In this document: positions 10,467-21,900 of the stretch, one piece after another | Numbering within the stretch: the stretch's first letter is position 1 | Layout: every line of letters begins with the position of its first letter | Assembly: GCA_032622095.1 (NCBI GenBank) | Contig: CP136064.1 | Coordinates: forward strand, 260,255,863 to 260,319,862 | Source of the DNA: Siphonodentalium dalli | Lineage: Eukaryota > Mollusca > Scaphopoda > Gadilida > Siphonodentaliidae | DNA: 64,000 nucleotides | Reading direction: 5' to 3' | Notes under the pieces: model-generated | Seen by the model: the letters and a program-made list of their open reading frames with translations, nothing else | What the model was told of the DNA's origin: nothing | Database searches by the model: none | Program-made: the position numbers and the translations under genes

Positions 10467-11246
10467 TATGCATCTAATAGTATGGTCATATCATGACATA
10501 AGAGGAGATGGCATTAATCTATTTCTCCACCCTCTTTTAGAAGACTTCTACTTCAGACGGTGACTACCGTGGTCCTATTCTTCACACACCAATCTGGAAC
10601 ATGTCCAAAGTTTTAGAATAAAAATGTGTGCCATCATGCTCACCGAGAGGGGGTGGGGGGTGATAAATTACATGTACTATGTTTGATCTTAAGATCTAAC
10701 TGCAGAACTTTACGAGTCGCTTTAATACTCCACAACCAAGTTAAAAGACGATATAGATGAATGAAATAAAAATTTGCAACATGAGACCACTAAAATAATA
10801 TATATGTGTTCTCAGGCAATTACATCTCAATTTTAAGATGAGGGATGGACGCTATTTATTTTTATTTTTTCTCAAAATCTGGAAAACATACTGCAGAATC
10901 AAAATAAATTGACTTTCTTAGTTCAAACCCAATATTTCTAACAGAAAATATTGAATAACTATTTGCCAAAACTGTTTAAAAGAACATTTCACTGATTTCA
11001 GTAATGAGGGAGGTGCCAGAGAACACAGAAATTTTAGTTATTTAGTCTAATTAAAAGTTAAAACCGTTGTTCTCGGACAGCTTTATCATCACCCAAACAG
11101 GGTCTCATCAAAACTATTCCTTTGAAATTGATCCAGAATTTTCAACGAGTTCAGAACTCAATTTCTAATTTATCAAAATACAATCACGAATTTATCCACA
11201 ATAAGAAATTAAGATATGTGTCTGTTGAAGTTGCAATGGCTAAAAG
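10467..11246. other. No gene recognised
   Basis: AT-rich sequence. CTCAGGCAATTA near 10815 is mirrored by TAATTGCCTGA near 11640. An older inverted-repeat element split by the MITE at 11247 is possible but not proven. Confidence 0.4.
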
Positions 11247-11496
11247 CAAGCCTTGAAATATTGTGTCTGTCATTTGCAGATTGAGGTCCCCAGAGGGTGA
11301 ATTTAGTGATGCAACCCCACATAGCAGGCTACCATCACCAAATTCACCCTCTGTGAACATATTCTGCTGAGGTGTAACCAGAATGAGGTCCCCAGAGGGT
11401 GAATTTGGTGATGCTAGCCCGCTATGCGGGGTAGCATCACTAAATTCACCCTCTGGGGACCTCATTCTGCAAATGACAGACACACTATTTCAAGGC
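11247..11496. mobile_element. hAT-type MITE, right tip trimmed
   Basis: CAAGCCTTGAAATA starts the element. The right end stops at CAAGGC without the final TTG. AATGGCTAAAAG flanks it on both sides (11235-11246 and 11497-11508); the last 8 bp fit a hAT duplication. Confidence 0.75.
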
Positions 11497-11675
11497 AATG
11501 GCTAAAAGGCGTTGGAGGTTAGATTCTACAGATTGGACAGAATTATTCCATAACATAATCCACACAACCGTTACTTTCTGGAATTCTCAGATAAAATAAA
11601 AATAAAATAAATTCTTCCCTCATTCATTTTTCCATATATAATTGCCTGATAACCTGGGGATTTATTTTTAATGAC

Positions 11676-11908
11676 TTAACCCTTTTATGACAGGAGCTTA
11701 CTGAAATTTTGGAAAACCCTGTGCCAATGCATTCTTTTACATATGCGAGTCTCCCATAGGGCCTAACAATATTTACCTTGACCTTGTAAGCCAGTGCATT
11801 CTCTTATATATGCAAGGCTCCCTATGTGAGACTCGCATTTATAAGATAATGCTCTGGCACAGGATCTTTAATGATGAACCAGTGCAGCTCCCGTCATGAA
11901 AGGGTTAA
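11676..11908. mobile_element. TTAA MITE family B
   Basis: TTAACCC at the left and CCGTCATGAAAGGGTTAA at the right, with shortened hairpins inside (CATTCTTTTACATATGCGAG, GGCTCCCTATGTGAGACTCG). Confidence 0.8.
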
Positions 11909-11924
11909 TATGGAATAATTTAGC

Positions 11925-12478
11925 TACCTTACTCGTATTTAAATTCACGCAGTACTATTTTTCGCTCAGTTAAGAATTCGCGCACTTTAAATTCGCACAC
12001 CTAGCTGCACGAATTCAAAACTGAGAAAACTATTTTCGTAATATTTCTGTGATATTTCCGTATATCTTGGAGCTGAGTATATGTGTATATTAAACACCAT
12101 CGCGGCAGATTTGCATCGTGTAGACAATAAACTAGAAACTACACATATCATAATTTTGTGGCGACCTGGACTATTAGCATTTCTTATACAAGCATTTCAA
12201 CAATGTCTATGTTATCATGATTTGTCGCTGGAATTCTGAGCAATGGTCTTGATAGCGGTTAGCCGAATGTAAATATATGCATACATGTATATAGGGGTAA
12301 TTGTCTATTTAACTGTTCATAATATATGTAAACTCAGGAACATAGCACTCTTTTATTTCAAATGGACTGTGGTTTAGATTAAACTTGGCAGTCGTACTAT
12401 TTTTCGCTCAGTTTTAAATTCGTGCACCAATGGGTGCGCGAAAAATAGTACTGCGAGAATTTAAATACGAGTAAGGTA
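11925..12478. mobile_element. ~550-bp MITE family K, copy 1
   Basis: The inverted ends are TACCTTACTCGTATTTAAAT and its complement, followed inside by GCAGTACTATTTTTCGCTCA. An inverted second copy is at 15601-16151. It ends 17 bp from the stop codon of the Spindly gene, so it makes up most of that gene's 3' UTR and contains the only AATAAA found downstream. Confidence 0.82.
12352..12357 (-). terminator. Candidate polyadenylation signal inside MITE K
   Basis: Read on the minus strand this is AATAAA, 139 bp past the Spindly stop and within the inserted MITE. No other AATAAA or ATTAAA was seen between the stop and 12000. Confidence 0.45.
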
Positions 12479-12495
12479 CATGTAAATCTGTACAA

Positions 12496-12926
12496 TTATT
12501 TCTTGTTTATAAGGTCCCTGATGTTTATCTTTTTAGAAGGAACTTTCGCCTGCACGACTTTCACAACTCTCGTTTTACAAGTTGGCGCTCTGTTTTCATT
12601 ATCCACAGAAAATGTCGCATCTGAGAACGGATCATTAAACTCGTAAACTTGAACATCATCGGAGATGGAAACTGTCTTTCTTTGCACTATATCCTTTATC
12701 AGTTGGTCTGCATCTTCTGATTTGTTAGCTAAGTTTAAATCAGACGTTGTGTCATTGAACGGATTCCTAGGAAGTATAGATTTTCTGTCGAAACGCTTCC
12801 GAGATGGTTTCTTGGGACTGATTGTTTCTTCCAGCAGTGATATATGACTGTATTCTCTCTCATGAGCCGGAATCTGTATTTTTTCCATTTTTTTCTTCAC
12901 CACTGGAATTTCTATCTTTGTTGCAT
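12496..12926 (-). CDS. SPDL1: Spindly exon 10 (C-terminal tail)
   Basis: Acceptor TTAATTCCAG, stop TAA at 12498-12496. It opens ATKIEIPVVKKKMEKIQIP, which aligns with human EVPVLKKRREVLPVD. A basic Ser/Pro region (SPKKPSRKRFDRKS) and a disordered tail follow. There is one Cys near the end, in NRAPTCKTR, 27 residues from the C-terminus. No terminal CaaX box is present. Confidence 0.9.
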
Positions 12927-15900
12927 CTGGAATTAAATCATAATGAATATGAGTATTTGATAGTCTGGCAACAATGATGCAAGTTTGCATGCGTTGGGGG
13001 CGATGTCTTCTCCATCAACATTGATGGCAGGAAAAATAAAAATATTTAGATTTTTTTTAAATAACTCCAGCAAAGTGATGTGAATAACATCAGTAGACCC
13101 TCTCTGATAGCAATCAATCAAACAAAATTACACTGAGACCCATTACTACGTCTTAAGGACAACAACCCTCCAACAGCTATTTTTAAATAAAGGAGAAAAA
13201 CAAATTAATTGGGCAATTAAAACAATATGTAAGTGTACAATGAAGAAACCAGTTACAGGTTAACATATCCCATGATGGATGCTATAACATTCAAAATAAC
13301 TTTAAAGTGATGTGAAACGCTCCGGTTGGGTGTTCAAATGGAAATGGAGAATAATCTTGCTGAACCCTTTAACCAACAAAGCGGCCAAAAACGCCCAAAT
13401 AAAGCTTCAACAGCCTAAAATATCTTCGGTTTGTCTCAATAAAACCATACAAATATGGATATCATTGGAACCGGTTCATTGACCACATTGTGATGGTTAC
13501 AGTTATGCCCTGTGCCAATGCATTCTCTTATATATGCGAGTCGACCATAGGTCGCCTCGCATATATAAGAGAATGCATTGGCCTAAAAAAAATCTTTTTT
13601 TAACACTTTTTACCATATTTTCTTACATTCAGGCCCCACGCTAGGAGGCGACTCGGGCGAGAATTTCGCCCTCGGGCCGGCGAAGTCACCCTCGGATGTC
13701 CGCAAGGCGAAAACGAAGTCGCCTTCCAAATTTGACAAAACTAGCTCAGGATTTACGGTAATTTTACCGGTGAAAATTAGACTCGTTTCTGCTCGTTTTG
13801 CAAAACAAATATATATAGTCTCAACTGTTCCAACGAGGCATTTTATTTATAAATTATACATGGTGTACCCTATCCACATATTCTAATCAGATTGGGTGCT
13901 TTTGGAAATGGCAAATTGCGCTGAGCAACGAAGTTTATGATGAGCTACTGGTTCGTTTTAAGGAGACTGGAATTTAGACCTTACTTCCGTCGGGTCATTT
14001 TGTAACCGCAAATTGTATAGCCATACATGGTTTCCACTGCTCATGCAGTAGCCAAAGTGAACAAATAATACTGTCTTTGAAATTAAACTAATACATATCT
14101 ATGAATTTTCACTTTTACAAAAGTAGTTTGTGTCGGATTCCGTTTCCCAATCCAACTTTTTACTTTTTGGAATTGCATTTTATTTTGTTTACAAACAAGA
14201 ACACGTGCTTGCTTACTATTAAACACAGAGGTTTGAATGTGCGTTGGAAGTACTTAATTTAATGTTCTTAGTTAAATCAAAGATCTACATAATAAACTAT
14301 TACTATCCAAACTCATTTAAAAGGATTAATTTGTGTCAAAACTATGTGTTTGCAAATTACAATTGTTGTCAATCTATCGCTCAGACCACGTGCTCCGCGT
14401 ATATACCGGTACGTCTTGCAAATTAATTGCATGTAGGCCTACTTCGTTACAATGCAGGTATTTAAATAACCTGCTGGTGCATATTATAAGCTCAACTGGT
14501 CTCTGTTAAGAACACATTAACCACTATTGTGACACGGCTATCAAACTCGTCAAGTTTATTGCTTTAATCGGATTATAATCAGACAACACTGACGGTCGTG
14601 ATGTAGTCCAGACTAAATTAAAAGCTTTTACACCTCCTTAATTAGTCCTTATTGTTTATTTTAACGGACACCCACATTACAGCAATGGCCAAAAGCCATT
14701 TCCAAAAATTTAAATTTATAATAACAATTCAGATATTAAAAGTTATGAAGTAGACAATTAATTTCTTCAGATAAAAGTCAACAGTTTAAAAAAAAATTAA
14801 AGTGATAAATTTAGTTAAAATTTTAGATTATCGATCTATACAGGTGCTATACTTGTGTTGTATCTTGCTAAATATGTTTTATCTTGTTGTTTTATCTTAT
14901 TTATTGATGTGCAGATAAATAAAGCGAATTTTGAAAATTAGTAAGTATTTTTTTTTATAAGTCTCCCTATTCTGGCTCAAGTCTCCCTAAAATCTGCAGA
15001 GGGAGACTTCATTTCTCCCTGTTTTCAATACCTAGCTTGGGCCCTGCTTACATTCTTTAACAATTTTATAATTTTTAATGTGTTAAGCCAATGCATTCTC
15101 TTATATATGCGAGGCGACCTATGGTCGACTCGCATATATAAGAGAATGCATTGGCACAGGGCCCTTCTGTTGGGTAAAGGGTTAAAGTAGTTATTATTAC
15201 GAATATTAATCCAAATTTCCAGCACACACACCGTCATTCTTATATATTAATTAAATCCAATGACTCACGATGGCAAAATCATTTGCGTTAGTTTATCACT
15301 GATTGTTGCGTCCCGAATTATGATGTAAATATTTACAATTATGCGTAGTTCAAACGATGATAGCTATGGAGTGGTATTGTCGATTTATGTGAGATTTTCG
15401 GGGATGTTAGTAGATTGCTACATTCCCACAGTTGTCATAGCGCCTGAGTACTAACTTATCAGTTTCACACACCCGAACAAGTCCGTAATATGTCTTTAAA
15501 AGATGTTATCAACTCCTCAGTCAATCTGACCTATGCTGAGCTCAAAATATCACAAGAAAACTGTGGTGCTATCTGTTTTTCGTGTGCGGTATTTTCATGT
15601 TACCTTACTCGTATTTAAATTCGCGCAGTACTAATTTAAAACTGAGCGAAATATAATATACGACTCCCAAGTTTAATCTATAAGATAAAATAAAAGAGTG
15701 CTATGTTGCTGAGTTTACATATATTATGAACGGTTGAATAGAAAATTACGCCTATACATGTATGCATATATTTACATTCGGCTAACCGCTATCCAGACCT
15801 TGCTCACGATCCTAACAACAAATCATGGTAACGTAGATATTGTTGAAATGCTTGTATAAGAAATATTAATAGTCCAGGTCGCCACAAAATTATGATGTAT

Positions 15901-18900
15901 GCGGTTACTAGTTTATTGTCTGCACGATGTAAATCCGCCGCGATGGTGTTTAATATACACATATACTAAATCCAGCAATGACTAAGAGCCGAAACTGTCA
16001 TCAGCTCCAAGATAAACGAAAATATCACAGAATTATTACAAAATAGTTTTCTCAGTTTTGAATTCGCGCAGCTAGGTGCGCGAATTTAAAGTGCGCGAAT
16101 TCATAACTGAGCGAAAAATAGTACTGCGCGAATTTAAATACGAGTAAGGTAGGTAACATCTAGACAAACTGAATGGTCAATCGCCTCAAATTTTCAAGCC
16201 TGCTGAGTTAATTTAATCACCTGGTTCATATTTCATGCGTAGCTCTTGATTCTTCAGCGTGATATTCATATTACGGTTTTCCAGTTTAGTCTTCTCTTTC
16301 TCGATCTCAAACAAATCTTTCTGTAGCTGTAAGGCTTTATTCTTTTCATCCAGTAAACTAAGGTTCCTATCGGCTAACTCCTGTCGAAGAGATGTGAGTT
16401 CCTCCCTGTAATGAACAGAAACAACAAGTTCAAGCTGGTGTAATACAAATGTAGAGGTTGTTGGCCTCACGTCCCCCAAGAAGGTGGCTTAATTCGACAG
16501 TTGGCTTTCTTTTATGAACAAGAAAGATAAATTTCAGTCTGAATGAACCCAGACTATTGACAGAGTTCATACAGTAAATTGAAGGCAAATTACCATGACT
16601 ATTCCTGTTTGTTATATGCTTGCAGAACTGTAGATCATAGTATGTATCTCTTAGAAGCCACAGTGAAATAGTGTTGAAACGATTATCCGACTAATCAACG
16701 TCAACGTGATAATTAAATTAGTTATCCCAAAATCTGCTAGTTGTTAGTTGGGGAAAAACTACTACCTATTTGCTATCACGATAGCAGTGCCATTGGACTT
16801 AATTATAACACTTAATTAGCATGCTAGAGCCCTATTGTATTGTTCATTTTGATGATGCCAGCATGGCCGCTGCTGTCAGTCATGCACTAACAATGAACTC
16901 AGTGAACTGAACTCAACTTAAGTGCACATATCGGATTGGTTTCTTTTTTGTTGATCATAAAGACTTCAAAGAATCGGTGCCGATTGCTACACTGTGACGT
17001 AATTGATCAGTGATTATTTATTTTATTGGAAAAAAGTGTACTAGAATAGTCATCCCCATAAAATGGCTCAAAGAATATATGAAATGTCTGTTCACATCGG
17101 GAAGCGATCCATGTTTGATCAGAAGTAAGCACCAGTAGAGCGGATTCAGTGGAACATTTTCACGAAAAATAATTGTTGCCCAGCCACCTGTTTATTTCAC
17201 TTAAATTGCACTTCCGTTTTCGGACTCAAATTATGGAGCCATTCACCAGCATATGTATCTATCAAACACTATTGTGTTTATACCATATGGCGCATTTTAT
17301 ACCTATGTCAATAGAAATAGAAAATTTCAGGACGGGTCCGTCTAATTGACGAGTATTCAATTACCTCTGTCGACTCCTGAAAATTCTAAACTGTTTCAAC
17401 ACAACAGTGAAATACGAATTCATTATTTCACTGTGCATATCTTTTGTTATTTCACTGTAGCTTTATGGCGGCTTATGCAAGTGCAAATAAATATGCCCAG
17501 TACATACCGGACTCTACCTGTTTGTAAACACTGACACATGATCTTCAATTAAGTAGAGTTAATAATTTAATTTAGCAACTTTGAGCATTAACCCTTTACC
17601 CAACAGAAGGGCCCTGTGCCAATGCATTCTCTTATATATGCGAGTCGACCATAGGTCGCCTCGCATATATAAGAGAATGCATTGGCTTAACACATTAAAA
17701 ATTATAAAATTGTTAAAGAATGTAAGAAAAAATGGTAAAAAGTGTTAAAAAAAGATTTTTTTTAGGCCAATGCATTCTCTTATATATGCGAGGCGACCTA
17801 TGGTCGACTCGCATATATAAGAGAATGCATTGGCACAGGGCATAACTGTAACTATCACAATGTGGTCAAGGAGCCGGTTCCAATGCTATCCATATTTGTA
17901 TGGTTTTATTGAGACAGACCCAAGATAATTTAGGCTCTTGAAGCTTTATTTGGCCGGTTTTGACCGGTTTGTTGGGTAAAGGGTTAATAAGGCACATATT
18001 ATAACAAGAGCATCACTAGGGAGTGGCAACATATGCCATAATCGGCTATAACTCAGGTGAAAATTGCAGGCAGAACCCAAATTCAAACTTGACCTGTATT
18101 TTGGGCTAGTAAACTCACCAGATCAGACTTACTAAAGTTATCATATGGAAACGAAAAAAGTGAACGGACGGACAGACCGATGGACCGATAACATAGGTTG
18201 TTTTTTCCCAAAAGTGCCTATAAATAGAATGCCTACTTTTTTGTTTGAATACTTCAAACATCTCAATCTTGTCTGGAAATAAATATTGAATTTTCACTCA
18301 GGGCTCTTTTGATAATTCTTTCCAGAAACTCATGAGATATGTCGGCATTCAAACAAAAACTGTGCGTATTCTCTATTTAGATCTACTCTGATAATCAGTG
18401 TATTTTTAAATCTTCAACCAGGTTTCCATCATCAACTCTGCCAGTGATATTGGTAGATGCTGACAAAATGAACATTCCATCGAGGCCTGAGAATATGGTG
18501 CTGGACATTTGCAGAATAAGGTCACAGCGGGCTAGCATCATCCTCTGGGGACCTCATTCTGCATGGCCGCATCTGCTATGGGAGACCTAGATACAGATTT
18601 AAGTTCCCAGATGGTGATGTTCACCCGCTGGGCACCACCCATTGGGCACCTCAATTATGCATTGTGTAATCTGCCAATTTGGGGATGTAGAGAAACTAAA
18701 CTAAAAAAGAAACTTTCTAAAGAAGTTTCTAAGGAAACTAAAATACTTGATAATTTGATAACAATAATAAGGCCAAAGCATAATGAGGGCCACAGAAGGT
18801 GTATTTAGTGATGCTAGCCCACTGTGCAGGGTAGCGTCACTAAATTCGCCTTCATTTCACAAGTACATGGTCGAGATTTGGTTTATTTTCAATTATTTAT

Positions 18901-21900
18901 CAAAATTTACTGTATTTTATTCTTATACTCAATTTTCTTGGTGATGGTATATTTCAAGTTCATATTCATTCGATTGGATTTATTAGTCACATCTGTGTGG
19001 TCTACTTCATTCATATTGTGTAATCACATACAAACAAATATTTCAGATACTTTTCCTTAACTTTTTTACGCCATGAGTGAGATTTCCGGTCTATTCCAAG
19101 AGCCTTGACTCGTGGGGTAGACCGCCAATATCACAAGTGGTGTAAATTTGTTTTATAGATATACTATCTGTATATTATGCAGTAAGGTCGCGAAAGGTCA
19201 AACTGTCTGTAGTTCCTACTTTGTGTATATACTATTTCAATGAAAAAGAAACGGCGATCTATATACGGGTTGTACCGCTATATACATTTAGTGCCGAATA
19301 GAGCAAATGATTATCCTACTGATGTGCACATGTAGTAAAACACCCGATCGTGGTATATATAACCTTGGTGTGGTCTGCTCTCCTACTTGGGAAATAATAC
19401 TCACTCTTTGCATTTTATGATAGTAGTTAGATATTTTGCGTAATCACTGTCTGAACTAGTGTTCTTTGTATCAGCATGTTCTTGGTTGAATTCTTCCAAT
19501 TTCTCCAAATAACTTTTCTACAATATATAATTAATACCATTGACATATCTATGTTTATCCATATTTTCTCACCACATGCAACTATCACACTCTGCTAATC
19601 CCCAGGTTAATCGGGCAAATAAAAGATTTTCTGAATTTCTGTAAACAATTGCACATGTTAGGATACATTTATATATATTTATATATGTAGTTTTTGTAGA
19701 CATGAGTAGCTCTAATCACCGACTACATTTGACAACATGGTAAGCGACATCTCCCTTCACGTAGGCACCATTTGATTGCACAAAACAGTTCTCATTTCTA
19801 ATTACACGTTCCAATACAGACCCAAGATGCCACCTCAGTGGTGTACCTTAGACATAAAACTTTAGGAGGCTGTAAACGTCACTAATACTGTGTAGACGTA
19901 CCTGTAAACGTCACTAATACTGTGTAGACGTACCTATAAACGTCACTAATACTGTGTAGACGTACCTGTGTCTTTTCTAGTTCATCCTTCTCTTTGAGGA
20001 GTTTCATGATATTGTCCCTGGCCTTCATTAGCTCCTCCTGTAGGTGTTTTACTTGGTCATTGTCTGCCGTTCCAGTGGACATCTGTAGCAATACAACCAT
20101 TTGCATCTGGAGAAGAGAATTTATTATTATCTCAAGCGTGACATACGTTTATAAAATAATTTTGTACTCATTATGTATCTTTAATAGTGTGGCCTTGAAT
20201 ATTCTATGATTTCCCTATGGAAATTTTGAGGAACCGTTCAAGTAGTGCTCTTTCTGAGAGTCTGTATTTGGAATAGAGGACATCAATTGCAATCTTGAGG
20301 CTTCGGAACCTGTTATTGATCGAACTTCAATTAGTTTTTGGATACTTTGTGTCAAGGTTGTTAAAAAAATAGTAAAATTAGGTATATTTGCTTGTTTGAT
20401 AAAAGTATAAATTCTAGTTAGTTTCATTGTGAATATCAGATATTTTTTGCCCATTTGCCTAAGTCTTCATCTGTTCAACACACCCAATGCGGGTTTTGTA
20501 AAATTTCCTCGATAAAAAAATTATGTTTTATTTATGGTTGTAACTATGCTATTTATAGATTACTCTGGTTACCAAAAACATTCTATTCATTTTTGCCCCG
20601 GGTAAATTACCCATTCCACACTAGCGTCATAATTGGAATTAGCCCCTGGTGGTAAAGATAATACACAACAATATGCAAATACTAATCGTGTGAATAAAAT
20701 ACCTGATACCTTAAGCTTGTGGTGTTGTTGTTTCTCTAATTCGTACTTCTTCTTAACGGCGTCATACTCAGCTTTCATATTGATAACAACCTTCTCTGCT
20801 GCTATCCTTCGGTCTTCGACCTATAATGACATCGGTCCAAATTAATAAGAAATAGAATCTGACTGTTCCAAGGTTTGCAGTTTCATACATGAAACTAATA
20901 TAAAACTCTTGGTAAAAACTCTTAGTAAATGCATTAAGTTTCAATAACATTTACCGCCAAATGTAGGAATAAAAGCTCGGACAAATTTCTAAGTTAAAAA
21001 AGGGAACAACTCTACTAAGAAAAGTCATATGGACCTCATAATTGCAGGTGCAGAGGTTCCAACGGTACTAAATATCTGTGCCAAGTCTTTTTTTTTACAA
21101 AAAACATTTCTGAAAAATGTAGGAATACAAGCTTGTGCAAAGTTGTGTCCACGGATGGACAGACACACAGACAAGCTGATTCCTATATACCGCCTCATAA
21201 CTTCTTTACGAGGATATAATTACAATGATTACAAAAATAAAACAATAATTTATCAATTCAGCTCCTGCCTAAAATTTCTGTTCTCACAGACAGCATAGCA
21301 GACGTCAGATATATTAAGATTATTATCGGTGATTTATGTCATACTTCATTCCTTGGGTTTTGTTTGTAGTATCATTTAACCCTTCCATGACTGGAGTTTC
21401 CTGAAATTTTGCGAAAACCCTGTGCCAATGCATTCTATTATATAGAGTCTCCCATAGGGCACCTCGCATATATAAGAGAATGCACTGGCTTACAACATCA
21501 AGGTAAATATTATTAGGCCAATGCATTCTCTTATATATGGGAGGAGTCACCCACAGAGAGCCTCGCATATATAAGAGAATACATTGGCCTAATAATATTT
21601 ACCTTGATGTTGTTAGCCAGTGCATTCTCTTATATATGCGAGGCTCCCTATGGGAGATTCACATTTATAGAGAATGCACTGACACAGGGCAGTTTATGCT
21701 GCACTAGCGCAGCTCCCATCATGAAAGGGTTAAAGATGTTGCATCTCGTCCTGGCCACACTTACAATAACAACATAATTTTTATAAAACCAGATTTCAAG
21801 ACTACAAACAACTATTTCCTAAGGTAACTACTCATCAATGATGCTTTTAGTATAGAAAGGGTTAAAGATGGTCTATCTCTTCTGGGCCACAATAACAACA

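Larger units (their letters stand above)
13302..15499. mobile_element. TTAA MITE family H, split by nested insertions
   Basis: TTAAAGTGATGTGAAACGC opens it and ATATGTCTTTAA closes it, as in the uninterrupted ~370-bp copies at 57220-57588, 58747-59113 and 23422-23789. A family-A MITE is inserted after ATAATCTTGC. Confidence 0.78.

Noticed and set aside
18824-19060. Hydrophobic open frame on +
   Set aside because: Intronic and T-rich, partly within a hAT MITE fragment.
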